This document shows, in pieces, positions 42,789-51,578 of a DNA stretch of 64,000 bases. The notes under the pieces were generated by a model that saw only the letters and a program-made list of their open reading frames with translations, had not been told where the DNA came from and made no database searches. Each line of letters starts with the position of its first letter. Within the stretch, counting starts at the first letter, position 1. This DNA is from Fibrobacter succinogenes. GTDB lineage: Bacteria; Fibrobacterota; Fibrobacteria; Fibrobacterales; Fibrobacteraceae. The stretch lies in the NCBI GenBank assembly GCA_902791475.1, contig CADAWC010000017.1:1-64000 (forward strand), written 5' to 3'. Made by a program: the position numbers and the translations under genes.

Positions 42789-42861
42789 TACCCCCAAGCG
42801 GACTCGAACCGCTGTTGCGGGAATGAGAATCCCGAGTCCTGGGCCACTAGACGATGGGGGC
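42789..42861 (-). tRNA. tRNA-Glu (anticodon CTC)
   Basis: The minus strand folds as a 73-nt cloverleaf: acceptor GCCCCCA with TGGGGGT (terminal G-U), D arm with 'GTCTAGTGGCCCAGGAC', anticodon stem CGGGA/TCCCG around TTCTCAT (anticodon CTC), and T arm AGCGG-TTCGAGT-CCGCT. The overall sequence follows bacterial tRNA-Glu. CCA is not encoded. Confidence 0.95.
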
Positions 42862-42872
42862 GAGTGCGGCAT

Positions 42873-42901
42873 ATTATAGCAATTTAAGCTTTATCCGTCA
42901 A
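42873..42901 (-). promoter_or_regulatory. Sigma-70-type promoter of tRNA-Glu
   Basis: Minus-strand TTGACG (42896-42901), exactly 17 bp, TATAAT (42873-42878), 11 nt ahead of the tRNA. It is the best classical promoter in the window. Confidence 0.85.
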
Positions 42902-42954
42902 GCGATAATTGAGTTTATTTGCTGAGGGTCGCTCTGCCGCATTTACAAGAATTC

Positions 42955-43038
42955 GTCCGTAGTTATTAGTAGTTAGTCATTAGCAGATTAATTTTAGAAA
43001 TCATCTCTAATGACTACTGACCATAACCATTAACTAAA
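42955..43038. repeat. Word-like repeat (TAGTTAGTCATTAG type)
   Basis: AGTTATTAGTAGTTAGTCATTAG followed, in inverted sense, by TAATGACTACTGACCATAACC. Nearly the same block is at 52930-53010. Confidence 0.5.
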
Positions 43039-43040
43039 GA

Positions 43041-44972
43041 CTAGTCTCTGTAGAAGAGGTCGAGGTTGCTCTTGACCGGCGTAGAAGCTTCGAGGGAAGT
43101 CACGTAGTCGTTGAAAGCAGTCATCACGCCAAAGCGGTAGGAGTTGTCTACATCCTGCTTGATGGCATCTTCAACTTCTTCGAGCTTCGGAGTCTTCTTG
43201 GAAACAACCTTCACCATCACGGCGCCGTTTTCTGCGACAACCGGAGCGGTCCATTCACCAGCCTTAGCCTTGCCAATAACCTTTGCTGTCTGGGCGCTGC
43301 CGTAGCCGAAGCCCGGAACAAAGCCATCAACAGAAGCATTCTTGGTTTCGAGTTCAACCTTTTCGATCTTGGTAGCGGTATCAGCCGGATTCCAAGCCTT
43401 GACCTGAGCAGCAACAGAGTTCAAGTAGATTTCAGCAGCCTTGCTAGACTTCTGCTTGAGGAGCGTTGCCTTGATATCATTGTAGTAAAGCGGAAGGCTA
43501 CGTTCACCAGCCTTGAAGGAACCAATTTTCTTGGCAATGACAACCCACTTGTTGTTTCTGAGAACGCCAGAGATTTCGCTTTCTTCCTTCGGGAGGTTTT
43601 CGTTCGGCCAAGCGAAAGAAGCGAGACCCTTGAGATAACCAAAGGCAGCCAAGTTACCATCACGAGAAACCCATTCGGAAGTCTTGACTTCGAGACCGCG
43701 AGCCTGAGCTTCAGTGAGCAAGTCAGAACCAGCATCAACATCCTTCTTGATGTTAGTGAGAATCTTTTCGAGGCTATCAATAGTATTAGAAGAAGCGGTA
43801 ACGGTGAGGAGGATGTGGCCAACCTTGACCTTTTCAACTTCACCCTTAGCGTTCTTCACATTACCGTAAGACTTGATGATGTGGTAACCGAACTGAGAAC
43901 GGACCGGTTCAGAAATCTTGCCAGAATCAAGAGCAAATGCAGCGTCTTCAAACGGCTTCACGTAAGTGCCACGGCCAACGTAGTCTTCGCTCAAGACACC
44001 ACCCTTTTCAGCACTGCCCGGATCTTCAGAAGAAACGCGAGCCATGTCTTCGAACGTCGTCGTAGAAGAAGAGTCGGTGAGCTGGTAGTAAAGCGTCATA
44101 GCGTATTCACGAATGCTAGCGTCATCAGCAGCAGTTGCTTCGACCGGGAGGGAAACATACTGGAACTGAGCCACGTCATTCTGAACAAAGAAGCTGTCGA
44201 GATGAGCATTGAAGTAGCCAGCAACCATCACGCTATCCACGGAGTTGCTATCAGCAACAAATGCAGAATTCGGGGCGACCGCCACCTGCAGTTCGTAATC
44301 CGTCATGCGGCGTTCAACACTCCACTTGGCTTCGAGAGATGTCGGATGGACAGAAGCACCCACCAAGGTCTGAAGCTGACGAGCCGGAATGGTGTTGTTC
44401 TTCATTTCGTCTTCGAGCATGAGCATGGAGCTCCAGCGGTATGCAGCCGGAGTTTCAATCCAAGCATCGTAATCAGCCTTGTTGAAAGTCGTATCCGTGA
44501 GGAACTTCGGCAAAGAAGCGATGTAAGCTTGAGAACGCTGCATCAAGTCTTCCTGAGAAGTAGCCTGCTGCTGGATAGCATAGAGGCGAGCCTGAGCTTC
44601 CTGGACCAAGCGGCCACGAACAGCGTCGGAATTGCGCTTAAACTCGTTCTTGAGTTCGGCAACCGAGGCACTCAGTTCGGCCTTTTCGTACTGTTCGGCA
44701 AAGAGAGCCTGACGGACGAAGCTAGAGAACACCTGAGCGCGGAGCTGAGAGTACTGTTCGTCATCCAAGTGCTGGTTCTGGTACTGATTCTGCACGATCA
44801 TCTTCACGCGAGAATCAAAATCCGTGTAAGAAATCTTGGTATCGTTGACAACGCCAATAGGATAGCTACGTCCCTGGTCCGGAACACGGTCCATGGCCAA
44901 AAGACCGATGGCGATACCGGCAGCAAAGATCACAATTACCCACTTGGCTTTTTCATTAATCCACGTTAACAT
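43041..44972 (-). CDS. PpiD/SurA-type membrane-anchored peptidyl-prolyl isomerase
   Basis: A 643-residue periplasmic chaperone. The N-terminus [19 protein letters not shown] is a short cytoplasmic segment and one membrane helix. It is followed by a SurA-like N domain ('[16 protein letters not shown]'), a parvulin domain (about 285-385: '[22 protein letters not shown]', '[28 protein letters not shown]' in parts) and a second partial parvulin-like region ('[10 protein letters not shown]'). It helps fold outer-membrane proteins. A GGAG site fixes the ATG at 44972; an upstream TTG frame has no such site. Confidence 0.88.
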   Translation of the reverse strand: MLTWINEKAKWVIVIFAAGIAIGLLAMDRVPDQGRSYPIGVVNDTKISYTDFDSRVKMIVQNQYQNQHLDDEQYSQLRAQVFSSFVRQALFAEQYEKAELSASVAELKNEFKRNSDAVRGRLVQEAQARLYAIQQQATSQEDLMQRSQAYIASLPKFLTDTTFNKADYDAWIETPAAYRWSSMLMLEDEMKNNTIPARQLQTLVGASVHPTSLEAKWSVERRMTDYELQVAVAPNSAFVADSNSVDSVMVAGYFNAHLDSFFVQNDVAQFQYVSLPVEATAADDASIREYAMTLYYQLTDSSSTTTFEDMARVSSEDPGSAEKGGVLSEDYVGRGTYVKPFEDAAFALDSGKISEPVRSQFGYHIIKSYGNVKNAKGEVEKVKVGHILLTVTASSNTIDSLEKILTNIKKDVDAGSDLLTEAQARGLEVKTSEWVSRDGNLAAFGYLKGLASFAWPNENLPKEESEISGVLRNNKWVVIAKKIGSFKAGERSLPLYYNDIKATLLKQKSSKAAEIYLNSVAAQVKAWNPADTATKIEKVELETKNASVDGFVPGFGYGSAQTAKVIGKAKAGEWTAPVVAENGAVMVKVVSKKTPKLEEVEDAIKQDVDNSYRFGVMTAFNDYVTSLEASTPVKSNLDLFYRD

Positions 44973-45057
44973 AGAGACAACTCCATTAAAATTTTGTCGC
45001 TCGAAAAATAGCAAAAAAAAATGTTTGCATTTTATTTTATTGATATTGTACGCCAAA

Positions 45058-45063
45058 TATAAT
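45058..45063 (+). promoter_or_regulatory. Candidate -10 box of nadB
   Basis: TATAAT, 66 nt before the nadB ATG, in the divergent gap to the PpiD gene. A -35 box is weak (TTTTAT, 17 bp upstream). Confidence 0.4.
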
Positions 45064-45129
45064 GCCGAAAAGCCCTATTTTTTCTATTTATTGGGCATAA
45101 AAAATACATCAATTCCTTTGGAGTATCTC

Positions 45130-46710
45130 ATGTACGATATTTTGGTTCTGGGTGCCGGCATTTCTGGATTGAGCGCAGCTCTCCACGCGGCAGAAAAAGG
45201 TTTCCACGTAGTTATCCTAACCAAAGGAGCAAAGCCGGATGGTTCATCAAACTACGCCCAGGGCGGTATCGCTACCGTTACCGAAAAAACAGACAAGTTT
45301 GAATTCCACATTGCAGACACGCTCGAAGCTGGTGCCGGTCTCTGCAAAAAGGAACCCGTCAATATCTTGACCAAGAGCGGTCCTTCGACCATCAAGCAGC
45401 TCGTCAAGTGGGGCGTCCAGTTCACTCCGTCGCCCGAGGACAAATCGCAATTCGACCTCCACCTCGAAGGCGGACACAGCCACCACCGCATTTTGCACGC
45501 CGCAGACCTCACCGGTAAAGAGATCATGCGCGCCCTCCTCTGCGAACTTCACAAGCAAAAGAACATCGATTACCTTGAAAACTGCTATATCAAGGACTTG
45601 ATTTGCGAAGGCGAAGGCAAGAACAAGCGCTGCGTCGGTGCCAAGGTCATCCACCAGAAGACCGGCGAAGTCGAAAGCATCTACGCCAAGGCCACCATCC
45701 TTTCGACAGGTGGAGCAGGCCGCATTTGGCAGTACACCGTCTGCCCGCCCGATAGCTGTGGTGACGGCATGGCGATTGCAGCCCGCGCAGGCGCCGCCCT
45801 CCAGGACATCGAGTTCATGCAGTTCCACCCGACTAGCTTGTACGCACCGAAGTTTAAGAAACCGTTCCTCATTTCAGAAGCGGTGCGCGGTTTTGGCGGC
45901 ATCCTCAAGAATGACAAGGGCGAAGAATTCATGAACCAGGTGCATCCGCTGCACTCCCTCGCCCCGCGTGACATCGTTGCTCGCGCAATCCACAGCGAAA
46001 TGCAGCGTCTTGGCAAGGACCACATGTTCATCGACCTTTCTGGCCGCACGCCAAAGGACATCAAGAGCCACTTCCCGCACATTTATTCTAAGTGCATGGA
46101 TGCAGGCATCGACATCACGAAGGAATGGATTCCAGTCGTCCCGGCAGCCCATTACATGTGCGGTGGCGTTCTCGTCGATACCTGGTCCCGCACCGAAATC
46201 AAGGGACTCTATGCTTGCGGCGAAGTTGCAGCAACAGGCGTTCACGGAGCAAACCGTCTCGCCTCTAACTCGCTTTTGGAAAGCGTTGTTTTTGCCATCC
46301 GCGCTGTCGATGATATCGAAAAGAGCGGCATTACTAAGGATAAATTCACTGCACCTAAGTCCAAGAAAGAAACAGTCAGCTTCGCAAAGGCTGCCTACTG
46401 GAAGAAGCGCAAGAAGATGCTCCAGGACATGATGTGGACGCACTGCGGCATTGTCCGTACCGTTGCAGGCCTCAACCAAGGTCTCAAGGTCATCGAAGAA
46501 CTCCAGAAGGATGTTGACACAGCCATTAAGAACAAAGAAACTGAAAACTTGCACTTCCTGGAATTCCTGAACGCCCTTCAGGTTTCCAAAATGATTCTCA
46601 TTGCCGCCCTCCGTCGCAAGGAATCTCGCGGGCTTCACTACATCCTCGATTACCCAAATCAGGATCCGAAGACGAAGCACCAAAGCATTTACTTGAGCGA
46701 CAAGAAGTAA
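45130..46710 (+). CDS. nadB: L-aspartate oxidase
   Basis: A 526-residue flavoprotein that oxidises L-aspartate to iminoaspartate, the first step of de novo NAD synthesis. Features: FAD-binding GAGISG (8-13), the NadB-specific 'SSNYAQGGIATV', 'HHRILHAADLTGKEIM', 'QFHPTSLY' and 'EAVRGFGGIL', and the C-terminal helical domain. The SSNYAQGG block separates it from fumarate reductase/succinate dehydrogenase subunits. The ATG at 45130 follows a GGAG site. NadA and NadC are not in the window. Confidence 0.95.
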   Translation: MYDILVLGAGISGLSAALHAAEKGFHVVILTKGAKPDGSSNYAQGGIATVTEKTDKFEFHIADTLEAGAGLCKKEPVNILTKSGPSTIKQLVKWGVQFTPSPEDKSQFDLHLEGGHSHHRILHAADLTGKEIMRALLCELHKQKNIDYLENCYIKDLICEGEGKNKRCVGAKVIHQKTGEVESIYAKATILSTGGAGRIWQYTVCPPDSCGDGMAIAARAGAALQDIEFMQFHPTSLYAPKFKKPFLISEAVRGFGGILKNDKGEEFMNQVHPLHSLAPRDIVARAIHSEMQRLGKDHMFIDLSGRTPKDIKSHFPHIYSKCMDAGIDITKEWIPVVPAAHYMCGGVLVDTWSRTEIKGLYACGEVAATGVHGANRLASNSLLESVVFAIRAVDDIEKSGITKDKFTAPKSKKETVSFAKAAYWKKRKKMLQDMMWTHCGIVRTVAGLNQGLKVIEELQKDVDTAIKNKETENLHFLEFLNALQVSKMILIAALRRKESRGLHYILDYPNQDPKTKHQSIYLSDKK

Positions 46711-46732
46711 ATCATTTTCTATATAGGGCAGC

Positions 46733-47782
46733 ATGGAAGAGGTCAAGGCAACACAGTCTCGAAAGAAAATCAAGGATCAACTTCCGTCTAAAATTGGCGG
46801 ATACAAACCTATACAAGCTCTCAATAGCGGAGCCATGGGTAGCCTGTGGCTCTGTAGAGATCCGTCCCTTGATCGACTTGTCGTCGCCAAAAGGCTCAAT
46901 ACAAACTTGAACCAGCAGGACATCTACATCAAGAGATTCCTGCAAGAAGGTAGCATCCTCGCCCACTTGAACCATCCAAGCATCATCCAGCCGTACGCCC
47001 TCTGGAAAGACAGCGATGGCAACTACACGATGTCGATGGAATACGTACAAGGTTCAAGTCTCAAGGATTTGCTTTCGAAAAACAAGCGACCGCCCATCTG
47101 GGTTGTCGAGACCATTTTGTACGAACTATTGAGCGCCTTGAGCCACGCCCACCGAAACGGCGTAACCCACCGCGACCTGAAGCCCGCCAACATGATGATT
47201 GACAAGGACGGACGAGTACGCCTCCTCGACTTTGGCATTGCGCACACCGAAACCCCGCTCGAAATCGGCAAGGAGCTTACGCAGACTGGTTGCATCATCG
47301 GGACTGCCGCCTACATGAGCCCAGAACAAATCATGGGACAAAAGGTCAATTATGCAAGCGACCTCTTTAGCGTAGGCATCATCGCAAGCGAAATGCTCAT
47401 CGGCGAAAATCTTTTCCGTGGCAAAGACTTCGAAGAAACACGCGAGAACATCCTCAAGATGAAGTTCAAGCTGGAAGTATTCCCAAACGATGTTCCGAAG
47501 CCGCTCCGCAAGTTCGTGCTTAAATTGCTCAACAAACGTGCTAGCAAGCGCCCCTCTTCGGCATGCGACGCAGCCAACGAACTCGCCGACCTCATGAGAG
47601 AATACCCGCGCGACATGACACCCTACATCGCCGAATGGGCGGATACGGTAAACGAAGACCAACCCATCGATTCTGTGATATCTCCGAAGCCGCAAAAAAC
47701 TACATTTAAGTATGGAATAGGATTTATACTAGGAGTGATAGTTGCTGTCATCGGATTTATCGGTGTGCAGTTGGCTATCTAG
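46733..47782 (+). CDS. Tail-anchored Ser/Thr protein kinase
   Basis: A 349-residue Hanks-type kinase: Gly-rich loop 'NSGAMGSLW', ATP-binding Lys53, HRDLKPANM (146-154), DFG (166-168) and 'GTAAYMSPEQIMG'. A membrane helix lies at the extreme C-terminus (about 325-347), with almost nothing beyond it, so there is no extracellular sensor domain. The CvpA-family gene follows 12 bp later and is probably co-transcribed. TATATAGG lies 5 nt before the ATG, with no clear Shine-Dalgarno sequence. Confidence 0.92.
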   Translation: MEEVKATQSRKKIKDQLPSKIGGYKPIQALNSGAMGSLWLCRDPSLDRLVVAKRLNTNLNQQDIYIKRFLQEGSILAHLNHPSIIQPYALWKDSDGNYTMSMEYVQGSSLKDLLSKNKRPPIWVVETILYELLSALSHAHRNGVTHRDLKPANMMIDKDGRVRLLDFGIAHTETPLEIGKELTQTGCIIGTAAYMSPEQIMGQKVNYASDLFSVGIIASEMLIGENLFRGKDFEETRENILKMKFKLEVFPNDVPKPLRKFVLKLLNKRASKRPSSACDAANELADLMREYPRDMTPYIAEWADTVNEDQPIDSVISPKPQKTTFKYGIGFILGVIVAVIGFIGVQLAI

Positions 47783-47794
47783 AGGATTTGTCCA

Positions 47795-48529
47795 ATGAAT
47801 TGGATAGATATTGTATGTGCAGCCTGTTTGCTCGTATTGGGCATTCTCGGGTTATGGCGCGGTCTTTTGAGCAGCGTATTCAAGCTCTGCGGATGGGTTG
47901 CCGCAATTTTCGGAGCATACTTTGCCCAGGGTCTTCTCGGTGATTTCTTTGTACAGAATTTCGCATTCAGTAGTTTTACCGCACATCTCATCTGCACTTG
48001 CATCGGCTTTTTGGTCCCGTTCCTGTTATTTTCACTTATCGGCCACATCGTTGGCGATTCCATCAAAAACACCATTGTCGGTAAGACAAACCGCATTTTA
48101 GGAATGTTGTTCGGACTGATCAAAGCAACTCTTATTTGCTTTGTGTTCCTCACCATTTTGCACTTGCTTCCCGTCGAAGGCAACCTTAAAGCTGTTCGAA
48201 ACGACGCTATTGCGTATAGCGTTTACAAGTCCTCCCTCGAAACAATGGGTTATTCTTCTGACGAAGTAAATCTCCGCAAGATGGCGAAGGAAAAAGCAAG
48301 CGAACTTACTAAGTCGATTACAGACAAAACAATCGACAAAGCAAAAGATACGGCAGAAGAAGCCGCAGACAACTCTAAAGCAGCCGTCAAGAACGCAGCA
48401 GACAGCGTAGCGAATAAAGTTAGCGAAACAGCTGAAAAAGCAAAAGACGCCGCAATCGCCGCTAAAGATGCTGCAGTAAAAACGCTTGAAAACGGAAAGA
48501 GTTCGTCTTCAAGCGCAGCTAAAAAATAA
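47795..48529 (+). CDS. CvpA family membrane protein with helical Ala/Lys tail
   Basis: A 244-residue protein with four membrane helices (about 5-24, 28-50, 63-86, 103-126) in the CvpA pattern ('GLWRGLLSSVFKLCGWVAA', 'KTNRILGMLFGLIKATLICF'). After residue 155 comes an amphipathic tail of 85 residues built of Ala/Lys/Asp repeats ('TAEEAADNSKAAVKNAADS') like apolipoprotein or LEA proteins. CvpA proteins affect envelope integrity and colicin V export. The long tail is unusual. Its stop is 3 bp from the convergent amidohydrolase stop. Confidence 0.8.
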   Translation: MNWIDIVCAACLLVLGILGLWRGLLSSVFKLCGWVAAIFGAYFAQGLLGDFFVQNFAFSSFTAHLICTCIGFLVPFLLFSLIGHIVGDSIKNTIVGKTNRILGMLFGLIKATLICFVFLTILHLLPVEGNLKAVRNDAIAYSVYKSSLETMGYSSDEVNLRKMAKEKASELTKSITDKTIDKAKDTAEEAADNSKAAVKNAADSVANKVSETAEKAKDAAIAAKDAAVKTLENGKSSSSSAAKK

Positions 48530-48532
48530 TCG

Positions 48533-49789
48533 TTATTTAGAAGCGAGGCGGACAGCACATTCGCGAGCATCGCGGAGGATTTCTTCCTCCCCATCGACGT
48601 GGCGACCGCGCATCACGAACTTGCCATTGCACATGACAGAGTCAATTGCGCTAGAATTTGCAGAATAGACCCAGTTGCTATAAATGTTGTAGCACGGCAC
48701 CATGCGTTCATTGTTCAAGTCAATCAGCAAGCAATCTGCGAGATAGCCTTCTGCAATGCGGCCGGCATTGATTCCAAAGAACTGCGCAACATTGCATGTA
48801 GCCATCTTGAGAGCATCTTCTGCCGGGAGCGTTTCTGCCGTTCCGAGATACTTCGCCAAGAGTGCAACCGTCTTCATTTCTTCTTGCATGTCGAGGTTGT
48901 TGTTCGACGAATCGCCATCCGTACCAAGACCAAGCTTCATGCCGTCCTTGATCATTTCGGCAACCTGCGGAATACCACTGTTCAGCTTCATATTGGAACA
49001 TGGGTTCAGAATCGCAGTTGCACCTGATTCTGCAAAAATCTTGCGGTCAGAAGCCGTGAAATGCGTGCAGTGCGCCGCCGAGAAGTTCGAGTTCAAACCG
49101 CCCAGACGTTTCCAGAATTCCACAGGCGTACAGCCGAACTGTTCCATGCAATTCTTAATTTCAGTCATCGTTTCGGACAAATGCGTATGAATTTTGTAAT
49201 TTTCGGCATGGGCAAGTTCAATCAGTTCCGCAGTTTTCTCCTCGCCCACCGTGTAAATTGCATGCGGCATCACCACGAGCTGCACACGTTCCGATTCGCC
49301 CGTGTGATTTTTCAAAAATTCGATATTCGCCGCCCAAGCATCCTTAGACATCAACGGTTCTGCAAACGTAACGCCAATTGCCGCACGGATTCCCATTTCT
49401 TCGACAACGCGCATCGTCTGTTCGCGATGCCAATACATGTCTGTAAAAAACACCGTTCCCGACTTGATCATTTCGAGAACTGCAAGGCGGCTCCCAACAG
49501 CGATATCGTCAGGCGTGAGTTTCGCTTCTGTCGGCCAAATGTATTCGTTGAGCCATTTGCCAAGTTCCATATCGTCAGCAAAACCGCGCAACAGAGACAT
49601 TGCCGCATGCGTATGTCCGTTATAGAACGCTGGCATAATTGCAAAATGCGAACAATCGACAATTTCAGCACCTTCGTAATCATCCGGTTCTAGCGGACGC
49701 GTCACCTTTTCGAAGAGATTACCGACAATCAAGATGTCGCGTTTGGCGCCATCAAAAAAAACATTTTTTAGAACAGTCTTTTTGTCCAT
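48533..49789 (-). CDS. Amidohydrolase, MTA/SAH deaminase-like
   Basis: A 418-residue metal-dependent deaminase of the ATZ/TRZ type. Metal ligands H59 and H61 in 'NGHTHAAMSLLRG', 'HTHLSET', 'HCTHF' and 'GTDGDSSNNNLDM' match 5'-methylthioadenosine/S-adenosylhomocysteine deaminases, which recycle methylation by-products. Related enzymes deaminate guanine, cytosine or s-triazines. The motif 'DMELGKWLNEYIWPTEAKL' favours the MTA/SAH group. It is transcribed alone, downstream (on the minus strand) of the Mur-ligase region. Confidence 0.85.
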   Translation of the reverse strand: MDKKTVLKNVFFDGAKRDILIVGNLFEKVTRPLEPDDYEGAEIVDCSHFAIMPAFYNGHTHAAMSLLRGFADDMELGKWLNEYIWPTEAKLTPDDIAVGSRLAVLEMIKSGTVFFTDMYWHREQTMRVVEEMGIRAAIGVTFAEPLMSKDAWAANIEFLKNHTGESERVQLVVMPHAIYTVGEEKTAELIELAHAENYKIHTHLSETMTEIKNCMEQFGCTPVEFWKRLGGLNSNFSAAHCTHFTASDRKIFAESGATAILNPCSNMKLNSGIPQVAEMIKDGMKLGLGTDGDSSNNNLDMQEEMKTVALLAKYLGTAETLPAEDALKMATCNVAQFFGINAGRIAEGYLADCLLIDLNNERMVPCYNIYSNWVYSANSSAIDSVMCNGKFVMRGRHVDGEEEILRDARECAVRLASK

Positions 49790-49811
49790 TGCAATTTTCC
49801 CCTATTTTTGA

Positions 49812-49940
49812 CAAGACCGCACAATCCTAACACGACCGCACGATCCTGATGCGCTTAACGATTTTCCAAAAGTTGCTTTACCGAGCGAGCAAACTCTTGC
49901 AAACTCGGGTCACGCGCTCCCTGATAAGACCGCACGAGCC
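49812..49940. repeat. Three copies of an AGACCGCACRAKCCT word
   Basis: Near-identical 15-mers at about 49814, 49833 and 49928 flank the Mur-ligase relic; the source is unknown. Confidence 0.4.
49845..49920 (-). pseudogene. Relic of a second Mur-ligase 3' end
   Basis: The minus strand encodes GARDPSLQEFARSVKQLLENR and a stop. It aligns without gaps to the last 21 residues of the neighbouring ligase (GARDPSLKEYACYVKQLLEDR). The following 'TAAGCGCA..TCAGG' also matches the DNA after the intact gene's stop. Most codon differences are in third positions, so the two copies diverged as working genes before this one was truncated. Upstream homology ends abruptly at the Gly codon. Confidence 0.75.
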
Positions 49941-50030
49941 TTTCGCCTTCATTAAACTTAATCAGGCTCGTGCTCTCGCCGACACGACTCGTTAATACGA
50001 GTCGCTTTCGGCTCACAACCTGATGTGCGC

Positions 50031-51458
50031 TTATCGATCTTCTAAAAGTTGTTTGACGTAACATGCATATTCCTTTAAGCTCGGATCTCTTGCGCCCATC
50101 AACAAAATCGTGTCACCCGGCTCTGCATATTCTAGCATTTTCTTGGCGCACTCGTTGCGGTCAGCAATGTAAATAGCCTCACAACCCTTGAGAATCAAGT
50201 CATCTGCAAGGTCACCTGCACTGATGTCTCGCGTAACGGTTCCGCCAGCGTAATAGATTTCACTGAAGAACATTACATCGTTCTTGCGGTCAAAATCCAT
50301 GTCCATCGGGCGGAGCGTCTTGGCAATAAAGTCCACCAAGTCCTTGCGCAAGAATCGCGTCGGACCAAAGCCATGCGGCTGAAACCAGGCAATCACGCGG
50401 CCTTCGGTAAAGTCTTGGACGCTCTTGATGCTTGCGGCAATTTTTGCCGGATTGTGAGCAAAGTCATCGACAAGCGTCACGCCGTTGAACGTTCCGAGAA
50501 TCTGGTGACGGCGGAACACGCCCGGGAAAGACGAAAGCGCATCGGCACACGTATGGAGTGAAACGCCCGCACGGAGCGCAGCGGCAGTAGCCGCCAAAGC
50601 ATTTTCCATATTGTGCTTGCCCGGCAGCGGAATTTCGAACTTCACAAGTTCATTGCCATGACGCACGCGGAACTGAATATGCGTTCCGACAGACTTAAAG
50701 TCAATTCCCTGGACGCTCACATAGTTTTCATAGCCAAAGTCAAATTCACGACCGGCGCTAAACTTCTTTGCGAGCGGGTGCGCATCGTTCACTATCAGAA
50801 TGTGACCTGCGCTCAAGACGTTCTGGCTGAACTTCAAGAAAATTTGTTCGAGCTCGGAGATTTCCTTGTGGTCTTTGTCGATGTTCAAAATGACGCCGAT
50901 TTCCGGTTCATAGCGAACAAGCGTTCCATCGCTTTCGTCGACTTCGGCAACGAGCCATTCTCCCTTGCCACTCACGGCGTTACCAATCTTGCCTTGTGCT
51001 TGCAAATTCACGAGACCAGCCCCCGTCATCACAGACGGCTGAAGACCAGCGTATTCCAAAATGTGGTAAACCATTGCGGTCACCGTCGACTTCCCGCTCG
51101 TGCCGCTAATCGCAATCGTGCGCGCTTCCTTCGAAATTTTCGCGAGCATTTCGCTGCGGTGCATCACTGGAACGCCAAGTTCCTTGGCGCGCTTCAAATC
51201 CGGATTCGAATCTTCAATAGCGGTGCTCACCACGACGGCGGTAAGGCCTTCGACAACGCCGGAACCATCCTGCGCAAAACACTTGATTCCGCAATCTTCG
51301 AGCTGGCTCATGACAAGCGGCTTCTCGGCTTTCCCGTTCAGAAACTCGCCAAACTGACGGTCGCTACCGCTCACAGCAACGCCCTTGCCCACCAAATACT
51401 GCGCGATGGCACTCATGCCCACGCCAGCAACACCGATAAAGAAGTAAGAATTAGTCAT
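50031..51458 (-). CDS. MurC/Mpl-type Mur ligase with unusual ATP loop
   Basis: A 475-residue peptidoglycan ligase. It has the MurC/Mpl nucleotide-binding start 'FIGVAGVGMSAIAQYL', DESDGT (174-179) and 'LPGKHNMENALAA'. The ATP loop is GTSGKST (119-125), where MurC and Mpl normally have GTHGKTT, and the later 'DDFAHNPAKI' replaces DDYGHHP. It may be MurC, the recycling ligase Mpl, or a relative with another amino acid substrate. A housekeeping murC would be expected with the other division genes, which are absent here. A truncated second 3' end lies next to it. Confidence 0.75.
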   Translation of the reverse strand: MTNSYFFIGVAGVGMSAIAQYLVGKGVAVSGSDRQFGEFLNGKAEKPLVMSQLEDCGIKCFAQDGSGVVEGLTAVVVSTAIEDSNPDLKRAKELGVPVMHRSEMLAKISKEARTIAISGTSGKSTVTAMVYHILEYAGLQPSVMTGAGLVNLQAQGKIGNAVSGKGEWLVAEVDESDGTLVRYEPEIGVILNIDKDHKEISELEQIFLKFSQNVLSAGHILIVNDAHPLAKKFSAGREFDFGYENYVSVQGIDFKSVGTHIQFRVRHGNELVKFEIPLPGKHNMENALAATAAALRAGVSLHTCADALSSFPGVFRRHQILGTFNGVTLVDDFAHNPAKIAASIKSVQDFTEGRVIAWFQPHGFGPTRFLRKDLVDFIAKTLRPMDMDFDRKNDVMFFSEIYYAGGTVTRDISAGDLADDLILKGCEAIYIADRNECAKKMLEYAEPGDTILLMGARDPSLKEYACYVKQLLEDR

Positions 51459-51461
51459 TGT

Positions 51462-51578
51462 TAGGTTATAGGTTTTAGGGATTAGGTTTTAGGTTAAAGT
51501 CACACGCACAAGTGCATCGATAACAGGCGGCGAAGCCGCGATTTTTACTCCTACCAACTGTTACCTATGACCTATTAC
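51462..51578. repeat. Word-like repeat (TTAGGTTATAGG / TTACCTATGACC types)
   Basis: GTTAGGTTATAGGTTTTAGG-type words upstream, and ACTGTTACCTATGACCTATT-type words near the RluD stop, around a GCGGCGAAGCCGC palindrome. Confidence 0.5.

Noticed and set aside
44973..45056. Longer N-terminus for the PpiD-like protein from a TTG
   Set aside because: The ATG at 44972 has a GGAG site and gives the normal short cytoplasmic start before the membrane helix.
45130..46710. NadB as a fumarate reductase flavoprotein
   Set aside because: The SSNYAQGGIA block and length fit L-aspartate oxidase, and no iron-sulfur or cytochrome subunit is adjacent.
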